From Agromyces cerinus (GTDB taxonomy: Bacteria; Actinomycetota; Actinomycetes; Actinomycetales; Microbacteriaceae), in the NCBI RefSeq assembly GCF_016907835.1, contig NZ_JAFBCT010000001.1, forward strand, positions 1,984,001-2,048,000: 64,000 bases of DNA, written 5' to 3'. Position 1 is the stretch's first letter, and the number at the start of each line of letters is the position of its first letter. Position numbers and translations under genes: made by a program. Shown one piece after another: positions 55,975 to 64,000 of this stretch. The notes below the pieces were generated by a model, which saw only the letters and a program-made list of their open reading frames with translations, did no database searches and was not told where the DNA came from.

Positions 55975-56826
55975 ATGCCCGCAACGTTCGTGGTGGTCCC
56001 GCTCTGGCAGGGATCCGTCTCATCTCGCGCCATGAGCCACGCCGACGGCGCCGAAGCCATCCGCGGCGACCTCCCGAGCTCCTCGACCGTCGTGGTCGAG
56101 GTGCCGATCGAGGCGGGCGAGTCGCTCGGCACCGGCGTGCAGCGGTACAGCACGATCCTGCGCGTGCACGAGCGCACGTCCGCAGTACTCTCGCATGTGC
56201 CCGGCTGGGCGATCACGATCGGTGGCGACTGCAGCGCCTCACTCGCCTCGGTCGCTCATGCCTCGGCGCGCGCGGCCGGTGACCTCGCGGTGCTGTGGCT
56301 CGACGCGCATCCCGACCTGAACACCCCCGAGACCTCGCCGTCGGGCGGGTTCGGCGGCATGACGTTGCGCGCGATCACGGGCGAAGGAGCTGAGGGGCTC
56401 GCCCTCGACCCCGAGACCCGCGTCGCGCCCGAACGACTCGTGCTCGGCGGCATCCGCGCCATCGACGACGAGGAGAGCCGATTCATCGAGGCGCACGACG
56501 TGGCGACGCTCACCGTCGAAGACCTCTCGGACCCGTCGCTCGTGATCGCCGCCCTCGAGGCGACGGGCGCGTCGCAGGTCTTCATCCACATCGACCTCGA
56601 CGTGCTCGACCCCGCGACGCTCGCCGGCCTCTCGTATCCCATGCCGTTCGGCATCGGCGTCGCCGAGCTCGTCGCGCTCGTGCGCGCCGTCGCCACCCGC
56701 TTCCCGCTCGCCGGCGCCGCGATCGCCGGCTTCGCGCCGTCGTCGCCGCAGTCGGCCGACGACGACCTTCCGACCATCCTGCGCCTCATCGGCGCGCTCA
56801 CCTCCGGCGGCGCCACGCCCCGCTGA
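55975..56826 (+). CDS. arginase/agmatinase-fold (ureohydrolase) protein
   Basis: 283 residues from ATG 55975; a GTG at 55951 in frame is an alternative. Metal motifs DAHPDLN and HIDLDVLDP, equivalent to DAHxD and SxDxDxxDP, are present, but the first motif is GGDCS in place of GGDHS, so one usual metal His is Cys. Substrate is uncertain (arginine, agmatine, formiminoglutamate or another guanidine). GATACT lies just upstream of the ATG and may give a leaderless transcript. It follows the tandem hairpins. Confidence 0.85.
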   Translation: MPATFVVVPLWQGSVSSRAMSHADGAEAIRGDLPSSSTVVVEVPIEAGESLGTGVQRYSTILRVHERTSAVLSHVPGWAITIGGDCSASLASVAHASARAAGDLAVLWLDAHPDLNTPETSPSGGFGGMTLRAITGEGAEGLALDPETRVAPERLVLGGIRAIDDEESRFIEAHDVATLTVEDLSDPSLVIAALEATGASQVFIHIDLDVLDPATLAGLSYPMPFGIGVAELVALVRAVATRFPLAGAAIAGFAPSSPQSADDDLPTILRLIGALTSGGATPR

Positions 56827-56907
56827 CCGCCTCCACGCCGGCGCCCACTTCTGCCTAGGCTGGGGATCGGGCCGTCGGCACGCGCCGGCGCACCGGAGGG
56901 GAACGGG

Positions 56908-58428
56908 ATGGAACGCGAAGTCGACGTCATCGTCATCGGCGGTGGTCCGGTCGGAGAGAACGCCGCCGATCGGGCGCGCGCCGCCGGACTGGAGGTCGTG
57001 CTGGTCGAACGCGAGCTCGTGGGCGGTGAGTGCTCGTACTGGGCGTGCATCCCCTCGAAGACGCTGCTGCGGAGCGCGGCCGCACTCCGCGCCGCCCGAC
57101 GCGTCGACGGGGCGAAGCAGGCGGTCACCGGCCGACTCGACGTGCAGGCGGTGCTCGCCCGGCGCGACTACTGGGTCTCCGATTGGAGCGACCAGGGCGG
57201 CGCCGACTGGCTCGAGAGCATCGGCGTCGGCCTCGAACGCGGGCACGGCCGCCTCGACGGCGTGCGACGCGTGGTCGTCGAACGCGCCGACGGCGAAGCG
57301 GTCGCGTACCGGGCTCGACATGCGGTGATCGTCGCGACCGGGTCCGATCCCGTCATGCCGCCGATCGACGGCCTCGCCGAGGCCGCGCCATGGACGAGCC
57401 GCGAGGCCACGAGCGTCACCGAACCGCCGGCGAGGCTCGTGGTCGTCGGCGGAGGGGTCACCGGGGTCGAGATGGCGACCGCGTTCGCCGGATTCGGCAC
57501 GGAGGTCACGGTGCTCGCCCGCAGCGGCCTGCTCGGCACCATGGAGCCGTTCGCCGGCGAAGCCGTGGCGAAGGGGCTCCGGGAGCTCGGGGCATCCGTT
57601 CGCCTCGATGCGGCCATCGAGCGGGTCGAGCGCACCGAGTCGGGCGAGGTCGTCGTGACCCTCGACGGCGGCGAGACGATCACCGCCGACGAGGTGCTCG
57701 TCGCCACCGGGCGCCGGCCGCGCTCCGAACGGCTCGGGCTCGAGACGGTCGGCCTCGAACCCGGCGACTGGGTCGCGGTCGACGACACGATGCTCGCGAC
57801 GGGCGCCTCCGGCAACGACGCGGCGCCCTGGCTCTACGCGGCGGGCGACCTCAACCACCGCGCGCTGCTCACGCACCAGGGCAAGTACCAGGCGCGCGCC
57901 GTGGGCGACCTCGTCGCCGCTCGCGCCCTCGGCAGGCCCGACCAGACGGCGCCGTGGGGTGCGCACGTCGCGACGGCCGATCACACGGCCGTGCCGCAGG
58001 TCGTGTTCGCCGAGCCCGAGGCCGTCTCGGTCGGCCTCACCGCCGCCGAGGCCGAGCGCGATGGGCGCGAGGTGCGCATCGCCGACGTGTCGTTCTCCTC
58101 GGTGAGCGGTGCCGGCATCCTCGCCGACGGTTACGAGGGGCAGGCACGGCTCGTCGTCGACGCCGAGCGCAACACGGTCGTGGGAGCGACCTTCGTCGGC
58201 CAGGACGTCGCCGAGCTCCTGCAATCGGCGACCATCGCGATCGTCGGCGAGGTGCCGATCGACCGGCTCTGGCACGCCGTGCCGGCGTTCCCGACCATGA
58301 GCGAGGTCTGGTTGCGGCTGCTCGAGGCGCTCGGCAGGCCGGGGGCGGCGGATGCCTCGGCGCCCGGCGTTGCCGACCGAGCCGACGACTCCGGCGCACG
58401 CACCGACGGCGCCGAGGCCGCAGCATGA
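56908..58428 (+). CDS. pyridine nucleotide-disulfide oxidoreductase, FAD-dependent
   Basis: 506 residues. FAD motif VIVIGGGPVGENAA, redox disulfide Cys-x4-Cys in GGECSYWACIPSK, NAD(P) motif VVVGGGVTGVEMA, and FAD motif LYAAGDLNH. In lipoamide dehydrogenase the C-terminal HxHPTxxE supplies a catalytic His; here it reads AFPTMSE, with Phe in that place. So it is a relative of lipoamide dehydrogenase or mercuric reductase with unknown substrate. TAGGCT at 56856-56861 may be its -10. Overlaps the next gene by 4 bp. Confidence 0.88.
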   Translation: MEREVDVIVIGGGPVGENAADRARAAGLEVVLVERELVGGECSYWACIPSKTLLRSAAALRAARRVDGAKQAVTGRLDVQAVLARRDYWVSDWSDQGGADWLESIGVGLERGHGRLDGVRRVVVERADGEAVAYRARHAVIVATGSDPVMPPIDGLAEAAPWTSREATSVTEPPARLVVVGGGVTGVEMATAFAGFGTEVTVLARSGLLGTMEPFAGEAVAKGLRELGASVRLDAAIERVERTESGEVVVTLDGGETITADEVLVATGRRPRSERLGLETVGLEPGDWVAVDDTMLATGASGNDAAPWLYAAGDLNHRALLTHQGKYQARAVGDLVAARALGRPDQTAPWGAHVATADHTAVPQVVFAEPEAVSVGLTAAEAERDGREVRIADVSFSSVSGAGILADGYEGQARLVVDAERNTVVGATFVGQDVAELLQSATIAIVGEVPIDRLWHAVPAFPTMSEVWLRLLEALGRPGAADASAPGVADRADDSGARTDGAEAAA

Positions 58429-58868
58429 GCGACGACGTGACCGGCGACCGGCCCGAGCGACCGCGCGACCGAACGCTCCGCATCCGCCTGACCGGCTCCC
58501 CCATCAGCCGCCTCGGCTACTGGTGGGCGACCGCCGTCGGCTTCACCTGGGGCTTCATCTGGAGCACCGGCAGGGTCGAACGCCGACACGGCCTCTTCGT
58601 CTTCACGGGCATGCCGAAATGGACCTTCGGCAGGGGCGGCTCGTGCGTCGGCGGCTGCTACCTCACGAACCGCAACATCGGCGAGCGCGTGCTCGGCCAC
58701 GAGGCGGTGCACAAGGAGCAGTGGCTGAAGTACGGCATGCTCTTCCCGCTGCTCTACCTCTTCGCCGGGCGCGACCCGCTGAAGAACCGCTTCGAGATCG
58801 AGGCGGGACTCGAGGCGGGCGGCTACCTGCCTACCCCTCGGCGCGGCCGAGCTTCCAGTACCCCATGA
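58425..58868 (+). CDS. small HExxH protein, unknown function
   Basis: 147 residues. Hydrophobic segments (about 33-47 and 104-114) flank a GRGGSCVGGCYL motif (Cys74, Cys78) and HEAVH (92-96), with conserved-looking FEIEAG (Glu124, Glu126) after it. HExxH with a downstream Glu is the zinc pattern of gluzincin peptidases, but the protein is very small. Homologs in related genomes are, as I recall, labelled Fe-S oxidoreductase, without clear basis. ATG 58425 overlaps the oxidoreductase stop by 4 bp; the 3' end overlaps the convergent siderophore-reductase gene by 38 bp. Confidence 0.85.
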   Translation: MSDDVTGDRPERPRDRTLRIRLTGSPISRLGYWWATAVGFTWGFIWSTGRVERRHGLFVFTGMPKWTFGRGGSCVGGCYLTNRNIGERVLGHEAVHKEQWLKYGMLFPLLYLFAGRDPLKNRFEIEAGLEAGGYLPTPRRGRASSTP

Positions 58869-59769
58869 ACGCGACCCGGCGCCGATCGACGCCGATGCCC
58901 TTCACGAGGTGGCGACGCAGGGTCGTGATCGCCGAGGCCTCGCCGGCGAGCCAGGCGTAGAGCCCGCCGTCGTCGGTGGCGGCGGGCACCTCCCAGAGGA
59001 TCTCGTCGTCGTCGAGCGCCGGCAGCTCGCGCGCCGCAGCGGGGGCGGCGGCCGGAACCGCTGCGGCCGCGGGATCCGCCGCGACCCAGGCGTCGGCCCA
59101 AGCGGTGACCTCGTCGACGAGTCGGGCGCCGTACTGGGTCTGCCCCGCCTGCGCGCTCGCCGCGTCGCCGCGCGACAGCCAGTGCACGGCGACCCCCGCG
59201 GGCGCGCGCAGCTCGAGCGCATCGCCCGCCTCGGGCACCTCGAGGAACACCGCTCCCCGCGCATCCGCAGGCAGCTGCTCGAGGATCGCACCGACCGCGG
59301 GCACCGCCGTCTCGTCACCCGCGATGAGTAGCGTGCGCGCCGCGCCGGGCTTCCACTCCCACCCGCCCGACTCCTCGTCGCTCGTCGCATCGGGGCCGAT
59401 GATCAGCATGCGGTCGCCGATTGCCGCCGCCGCGATCCAGCGCGACGCCGGCCCGCTGTCGCCGTGGGCGACGAAGTCGACGTCGAGCTCCCCGAGCGCG
59501 GGGCGCGACGAGCGGATCGTGTAGGTGCGGATCGGGTTGCGACGGTCGTCGGGCAGCGCGCGCCACGAGGCGTACCAGTCCCCCTCGAACGGGACGTCGT
59601 CGAACCCGCTCGCAGCGAGCGGGAGCACGACCTTGATGCGCTGGTCGGGGCCGTCCCAGCCGAACTCCCGCAGGTCGTCGGAGCGGAAGGTCACGCGCAC
59701 GAAGTGCGGCGACATCCGCCGGATCTCGGCGACACTCGTGTCGAACACTCGGTATCCGGGCTTGGCCAT
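58831..59769 (-). CDS. siderophore-interacting protein (ferric-siderophore reductase)
   Basis: 312 residues from ATG 59769 with AGGAGA upstream. FAD-binding domain (about 1-125, with RTYTIRSSRP, the flavin motif) and an NAD(P)-binding C-terminal half (LLIAGDETAVPAVGAIL). An Ala/Pro-rich insertion (about 235-260) lies near the C-terminus. It likely reduces iron from the imported siderophore. Last gene of the uptake locus, 37 bp after the permease. Confidence 0.93.
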   Translation of the reverse strand: MAKPGYRVFDTSVAEIRRMSPHFVRVTFRSDDLREFGWDGPDQRIKVVLPLAASGFDDVPFEGDWYASWRALPDDRRNPIRTYTIRSSRPALGELDVDFVAHGDSGPASRWIAAAAIGDRMLIIGPDATSDEESGGWEWKPGAARTLLIAGDETAVPAVGAILEQLPADARGAVFLEVPEAGDALELRAPAGVAVHWLSRGDAASAQAGQTQYGARLVDEVTAWADAWVAADPAAAAVPAAAPAAARELPALDDDEILWEVPAATDDGGLYAWLAGEASAITTLRRHLVKGIGVDRRRVAFMGYWKLGRAEG

Positions 59770-59806
59770 GCGAATTTCTCCTGTCGGAAGGGCGAAGGGT
59801 CGTGGG

Positions 59807-61915
59807 TCAGGCGCTGCGGCGCGAACGCCAGAGCAACCAGACGAAGTAGGGGGCGCCGACGACCGCGGTGAGGAGGCCGGCGGGCAGCTGCGCCGGCGCG
59901 ATGACCGTGCGGCCGAGCGTGTCGGCGACGCACACCAGCAAGGCACCGAGGAGGGCCGCCAGGGGCAGCACGAGGGCGTGCCGCGAGCCCACGAGCGCCC
60001 GCGCTGCGTGCGGTGCGACGAGACCGACGAAGCCGATCACGCCCACCGCCGAGACCGCGGTCGCCGTGAGCGCGACGCTGACGGCGAGCAGGCCGAGACG
60101 CGCCGAGCCGAGTCGAACGCCGAGCACCCGCGGAGTGTCGTCGTCGAACGCGAGCAGGTCGAGTTCGCGGCGTGCAGAGGCGAGGAGCGGCACGGCGACG
60201 AGGGTCACGAGCGCGAGCGGGATCAGCTGGGGGAAGGTGCGTCCGTAGGTGGAGCCCGACATCCAGGTGAGCGCCTTGGCCGCGTTGTACGGGTCGGTCG
60301 CGATGATGAGCATCGAGGTGATGGCGGCTGCCGCTGCCGAGACGCCGAGCCCGATCAGGATGAGCCGCGTCGAGGCGAGGCCGCCCCGCATCGCGAGCCC
60401 GAAGACGATGAGCGCCGCGAGCGCGGCACCGGCGAGCCCGCCGAGCGTCACGCCGAGGAACGTCGCGAGCGGCCAGAACGTGATCACGAGCACGGCGCCG
60501 ACCCCGGCACCGCCGGTGACGCCGAGGATGGCGGGCTCCGCGAGCGGGTTGCGCGAGACCGCCTGCACGACGGTGCCGGCGAGCGCGAGCGCGGCGCCGG
60601 CGAGGATCGCCGCGGCGACACGGGGCGCACGCGTGTTCATCACGAACTCGACGAGCGGCCCGGCCTGCCCGGTCATCCAGTTGAGCACGTCGCCGCCGAG
60701 CATCTTGGCGTCGCCGAGCAGCAGCGACACGAAGGCGAGCACGACGAGCAGCACGGCGGATGCCGCGATCACCAGCCCGCGCCCGCGGGGCGAGAGCCCA
60801 GCGCCGATGACGAACCCGGTGCCGCTCTCCGACGAGGCGCGGGCGCGCAGGGCGAGCGCGATGAGGAACACCGCGCCGAAGATCGTGGTGACGACGCCCG
60901 TCGGGACCTCGACGGCCGCCTGCCCGCCGAACGCGAGACGCAGCAGCACGTCGGCGCCGAGCACGACGATGACGCCCATGACCGCCGCCGCGGGGATGAG
61001 GAGCACGTGCCGCTGCATGCCGGGCACGCGCACGGCGATGAGGCGCACGATCGCGGGTGCCGCGAGACCGACGAAGCCGATGGGGCCGGCGACGGTGACC
61101 GCGGCAGCCGAGAGGAGCACCGCGAGGAGGAGGCCGATGAGGCGGGTGCGACGCACCTGAACGCCGAGCACCGTCGCCGTGTCCTCGCCGAGGGCGATGA
61201 GGTCGAACTGGCGGGCGTAGAGGAAGAGGGCGGCGACGGCGAGCAGCACGACGGGCCCGAGCTGGAGCATCGGCTCCATGCCCGTCTGGGCGAGCGTGCC
61301 GTTGCCCCACGCGAAGAGGCCCTCGGTGCGCTCGGGGAAGAGCAGCAGCAGCATCGTCGTGAGCGCCGTCAGCGCGAGAGCGATGGCCGAGCCGGCGAGC
61401 ACCAGACGCACGGTGCCGCCGCCGCGACCGCCGCCCGCCGACAACGCGAGCACGAGACCGGCCGCCGCGAGGCCGCCGAGGAAGGCGACCGCGCCGCCGC
61501 CCGCGACGGGCAGTGCGATGCCGAACGCCGCGACCGCGACGACGGCGAGGTACGAGCCGGCGTTGACCGCGAGGGTGTCGGGCGAGGCGAGCACGTTGCG
61601 CGAGATGCTCTGCATCACGAGACCCGCGACGCCGAGCGCGATGCCGATGAGCACGCCGGCGGCGAGGCGCGGCATCCGCGAGGCGAGGAGCACCGCGGCC
61701 GACTGGTCGTCGGACGCACCCGTGAGCAGTCCGAGCAGCTCGGGCAGACCGACATCCGCCGAACCCTGCGTCACATGCACCGCGGCGAGCAGTGTCGCGA
61801 CGACGAGCCCGAGCGCGATGAGGAGCACCGCACCGAGGCGGGGCCGGGTGGCCCCGCCTCGGGCGGGAATCAGCGCTTCAGCCTGTTCAGCCGGCAAGGG
61901 TCGCGACGACGGCAT
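59807..61915 (-). CDS. fused FecCD-type siderophore permease
   Basis: 702 residues, twice the usual length, with about twenty membrane helices. Two complete FecCD units are joined: residues about 25-355 and 380-700, each carrying the GPIGFVGL/GVIGFVGL loop that contacts the ATPase and the R(M/A)PR start motif. This FhuB-like fusion means the ABC complex needs one permease polypeptide instead of two. ATG 61915 overlaps the binding-protein gene by 29 bp; no better start is seen. Confidence 0.94.
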   Translation of the reverse strand: MPSSRPLPAEQAEALIPARGGATRPRLGAVLLIALGLVVATLLAAVHVTQGSADVGLPELLGLLTGASDDQSAAVLLASRMPRLAAGVLIGIALGVAGLVMQSISRNVLASPDTLAVNAGSYLAVVAVAAFGIALPVAGGGAVAFLGGLAAAGLVLALSAGGGRGGGTVRLVLAGSAIALALTALTTMLLLLFPERTEGLFAWGNGTLAQTGMEPMLQLGPVVLLAVAALFLYARQFDLIALGEDTATVLGVQVRRTRLIGLLLAVLLSAAAVTVAGPIGFVGLAAPAIVRLIAVRVPGMQRHVLLIPAAAVMGVIVVLGADVLLRLAFGGQAAVEVPTGVVTTIFGAVFLIALALRARASSESGTGFVIGAGLSPRGRGLVIAASAVLLVVLAFVSLLLGDAKMLGGDVLNWMTGQAGPLVEFVMNTRAPRVAAAILAGAALALAGTVVQAVSRNPLAEPAILGVTGGAGVGAVLVITFWPLATFLGVTLGGLAGAALAALIVFGLAMRGGLASTRLILIGLGVSAAAAAITSMLIIATDPYNAAKALTWMSGSTYGRTFPQLIPLALVTLVAVPLLASARRELDLLAFDDDTPRVLGVRLGSARLGLLAVSVALTATAVSAVGVIGFVGLVAPHAARALVGSRHALVLPLAALLGALLVCVADTLGRTVIAPAQLPAGLLTAVVGAPYFVWLLWRSRRSA

Positions 61916-62867
61916 CGATGTAGTCGTTCATCGACGAAGGGCCGCCGAACATCCAGATGCCGTCGGGCAGACGGTGCACCGAGTCGCTCTGCACGAACGG
62001 CAGCGACGTCCACACGGCGTTGTCCGCGAGCTCGACCTGGTAGGCGTCGGCCTCGCCGTTCGTGATGTAGAGGAACTCCACATCGCCGACGGCGGTGAGG
62101 CCCTCGACGTCGGTCGAGTCGAGGCCGTAGTCGGCGTCGCCCTCTTCGGTCCAGGCGTTCTCGAGCCCGAGCTCCTCGGTCACGGCGGTCAGCAGCGCGC
62201 CCTCGGCGAACGGGCGGATCGAGACCTGGCCGCCGGTGGCCCAGGAGTCGCTCATCATGAACGGGGCACCCGCGAGACCCGCGGCCTCGAGCGCCGCCTT
62301 GCCCTCGGCGAGCTTCTCGTCGAAGCCCGCGAGCAGCTCCTCGCCCTCGGCCTCGTGGCCGGTGGCGGTCGCGATGCGCTCGAGGTTCGACTCCATCTGG
62401 CCGATGGGGTTCGAGGCGTCGGCGCCGCGCACGACGAGCACGGGTGCGAACTCCTCGATCTGCGCGATGACCGACTCCGAGAGGTCGGTGGTGGTCAGCA
62501 CGAGGTCGGGCGCGAGGCCGGCGATGGCGTCGACCGAGGGCTCGCCGCGGCCTCCGACATCCGTGACGCCGTCGTCGAGCGCCTCGGACTTCACCCAGGC
62601 GCTGTAGCCCTCCACGTCGGCGACGCCGACCGGCATCACGCCGAGTGCGACGAGGTTCTCCGCGGTGTTCCACTCGAGGGCGACGATCTTCTCCGCGGGG
62701 GCGGCGAGCTCGATCGACTCGCCGCGGTCGTCGGTGATGACGATCGCGGCATCGCCGCTCGCGGCGCCGGCCTCCTCGGTCGTGCCGCAGCCGGTCAGCA
62801 GCAGCACGGATGCCGCGGCGAGGGCGGTCAGGGCGATGGTCGGCCGGGTGACGGCAGCTCTTCTCAT
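61887..62867 (-). CDS. siderophore ABC transporter substrate-binding lipoprotein
   Basis: 326 residues from ATG 62867 with AAGGA five bases upstream. Lipoprotein signal ending LLTGC (Cys27), then a FecB/FepB-type helical-backbone binding fold (class III) with ITDDRGESIELAAPAEKIVAL. It catches ferric siderophore outside the membrane and feeds the fused permease. 67 bp after the ATPase gene. Confidence 0.94.
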   Translation of the reverse strand: MRRAAVTRPTIALTALAAASVLLLTGCGTTEEAGAASGDAAIVITDDRGESIELAAPAEKIVALEWNTAENLVALGVMPVGVADVEGYSAWVKSEALDDGVTDVGGRGEPSVDAIAGLAPDLVLTTTDLSESVIAQIEEFAPVLVVRGADASNPIGQMESNLERIATATGHEAEGEELLAGFDEKLAEGKAALEAAGLAGAPFMMSDSWATGGQVSIRPFAEGALLTAVTEELGLENAWTEEGDADYGLDSTDVEGLTAVGDVEFLYITNGEADAYQVELADNAVWTSLPFVQSDSVHRLPDGIWMFGGPSSMNDYIDAVVATLAG

Positions 62868-62934
62868 GGTGTCCTTCGATCGGTGCGCGGGCATGGGTGT
62901 CCCACGCGAGGGGGGTTGGATGGGCCGCGCCGCG

Positions 62935-63807
62935 CTAGGCGACGACGAGGCGTTCGATGCGTTGCCGAGTGTTGTAGCGGCCGATGGGGCACGTCGTGAT
63001 GCAGCCGCGGTCGTCGGTGATGACGTCGACGCGGATGCCGTAGGCCGAGCTCAGCATGTCGGTGACGAGCACCTCGGCCGGGGTGCCGACGGCGCGGACG
63101 CGGCCGGATTCGAGCAGCACCACCCGGTCGGCGACGGCGGCGGCCTGGTCGAGGTCGTGGAGCACGACGCCGATGGTGACCCCGTGCTCGTCGGCGAGCT
63201 CGCGGATCAGGTCGAGGAGTTCGACCTGGTAGCGCAGGTCGAGGTAGGTGGTCGGTTCGTCGAGGAGGAGCACGCTCGTGTCCTGCGCGAGGCACGAGGC
63301 GAGCCACACTCGCTGCAGCTGCCCGCCCGAGAGTCGGTCGACGGGCTGTTCGGCGAACTCGGCGACGCCCGTGAGCTCCATCGCGCGCCCGACGATCGCG
63401 GCGCCGTCGGGGTCGCCGGCGATCCACCGGCCGCGGTGCGGGTGCCGGCCGAACTCGACGAGCTCGCGCACGGTGATGCCGCCGGGGGTCGGCCGGCTCT
63501 GGGCGAGCAGGGTGACGCGCCGGGCGAACTCGCGCCCGTTCAGCGAGGCGGCGTCGATGCCGTGCTCGATGAGGTCGGCGGGCTCGGTGCCGTGAGCGCC
63601 GGCGCTGATCGTGTGGCCGTCGTCGGCTGCGAGCAGCACGCGACCGGCGTCGGGCCGGTGCAGGCGGGCCAGCGAGCGCAGCAGCGTCGACTTGCCGCTG
63701 CCGTTCGGGCCGACGAGCGCGGTGACCTTGCCCGGTTCGAGGTGGATCTCCGCGCCGTGCACCACGGGGGCGCCGTCGTAGGAGAGGGTGAGGTCGAGAC
63801 CGAGCAT
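62935..63807 (-). CDS. siderophore ABC transporter ATP-binding protein
   Basis: 290 residues. Walker A GPNGSGKST, signature LSGGQLQRV, Walker B VLLLDEPT, and H-loop LHDLDQAA: FecE/FhuC type. An insertion of about 20 residues (SAGAHGTEPADLIEHG) lies between Walker A and the Q-loop. ATG 63807 is first in the iron-uptake operon and has no Shine-Dalgarno; the promoter places the transcript start at or one base before the ATG. Confidence 0.94.
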   Translation of the reverse strand: MLGLDLTLSYDGAPVVHGAEIHLEPGKVTALVGPNGSGKSTLLRSLARLHRPDAGRVLLAADDGHTISAGAHGTEPADLIEHGIDAASLNGREFARRVTLLAQSRPTPGGITVRELVEFGRHPHRGRWIAGDPDGAAIVGRAMELTGVAEFAEQPVDRLSGGQLQRVWLASCLAQDTSVLLLDEPTTYLDLRYQVELLDLIRELADEHGVTIGVVLHDLDQAAAVADRVVLLESGRVRAVGTPAEVLVTDMLSSAYGIRVDVITDDRGCITTCPIGRYNTRQRIERLVVA

Positions 63808-63814
63808 GGGATCA

Positions 63815-63845
63815 ACTATAGGTGAGGCTTACCTAACTTCGTCAA
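63815..63845 (-). promoter_or_regulatory. promoter of the siderophore uptake operon
   Basis: On the minus strand TTGACG (63845-63840) and CTATAG/TATAGT (63821-63815) are 18-19 bp apart. The iron box fills the spacer. Transcription should start at the ATG, giving a leaderless mRNA. Confidence 0.6.
63818..63836. promoter_or_regulatory. DtxR/IdeR iron box
   Basis: ATAGGTGAGGCTTACCTAA is a close match to the DtxR/IdeR consensus TTAGGTTAGGCTAACCTAA. It lies between the -35 and -10 of the uptake operon, so iron-loaded repressor should shut it off. Confidence 0.9.
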
Positions 63846-63913
63846 TCCGATGTCGCAACCGGCCGTCACAGACCCCGGCAGGGCCCGTCAGCGCGGCCAG
63901 CGCGCGGCCGGGA

Positions 63914-64000
63914 TCACCAGAGTTCCGGATGCCTCCGGCTCCGCCCCACCCGTCGCTCGAGCTGCGCGGCGATCGCGAAGAGGGTCGCCTCTCCGCCCGG
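63914..64000 (-). CDS. C-terminal end of an unidentified protein (partial)
   Basis: 28 residues (PGGEATLFAIAAQLERR... to HPELW) run into the right edge and end in TGA. The composition and codon use look coding, and the frame is open throughout, but it is too short to name. Confidence 0.4.
   Translation of the reverse strand, partial: PGGEATLFAIAAQLERRVGRSRRHPELW

Noticed and set aside
59525-62065. Plus-strand open frame of 846 codons opposite the siderophore permease
   Set aside because: Highly charged Glu/Arg/Asp/Gly composition typical of antisense frames in high-GC genomes; the minus strand encodes clear FecCD and SIP families.

Overview
The window is a very GC-rich (roughly 70% by eye), gene-dense actinobacterial chromosome segment. 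The protein families, the order argS-lysA-hom-thrC-thrB-rho-prfA ... prmC ... sua5-wecA-atpI-atpBEFHAGDC, heavy GTG start usage and ATGA/GTGA overlaps fit the Micrococcales, most likely a Microbacteriaceae such as Agromyces or a relative. This is inference from gene content; no 16S gene is present. No phage, insertion sequence, plasmid gene or CRISPR array was seen.

Layout. (1) 1-15228, minus strand: a nine-gene cluster that reads, in transcription order, FHA protein, PP2C phosphatase, Ser/Thr kinase with an extracytoplasmic domain, a 1963-residue membrane-anchored Ig/FN3 protein, MoxR ATPase, DUF58 protein, a membrane transglutaminase-fold protein lacking its catalytic Cys and His, a zinc-ribbon FHA protein, and the start of an FtsK/SpoIIIE (EccC-like) ATPase cut by the window edge. 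It looks like a phospho-regulated envelope assembly or secretion machine. (2) 15453-18807, plus: Lrp/AsnC regulator, class III aminotransferase and DadA/PuuB-like FAD oxidoreductase, probably amine or polyamine catabolism. (3) 18794-22573: a DUF4192 protein, the alkylation-repair pair ogt-tag, yaaA and a P-loop kinase. (4) 22584-34228, minus: the complete F1Fo ATP synthase operon, an AtpI-like protein, a WecA-type phosphoglycosyltransferase, threonylcarbamoyl-AMP synthase, and a drug-type ABC-2 exporter divergent from its TetR regulator. (5) 35379-49294: prmC, cysK-cysE, prfA, rho, the aspartate-family genes thrB-thrC-hom-lysA, a DUF2993 protein and argS. (6) 49334-58868, mostly plus: a lipoprotein, a ROK regulator, tRNA-Arg(CCG), two paralogous coiled-coil membrane proteins (one with a TPM domain) next to PspA, an arginase-fold protein, a disulfide-type flavin oxidoreductase and a small HExxH protein. 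(7) 58831-63807, minus: a siderophore uptake locus (reductase, fused FecCD permease, binding lipoprotein, ATPase) behind a clear DtxR/IdeR iron box.

Most minus-strand genes overlap or nearly touch and form long operons. Several genes have a -10-like hexamer about six bases before the start codon and no Shine-Dalgarno sequence, suggesting leaderless transcripts. TAGACT recurs as a -10-like element. A dispersed palindromic repeat with the core GAGCCTGTCGAA occurs in the tail of the WecA-like gene, next to the ABC-2 permease, and as two tandem hairpins after pspA. The most unusual items are the phospho-signalling/Ig-protein cluster with its apparently dead transglutaminase, the TPM/coiled-coil/PspA module and the small HExxH protein.
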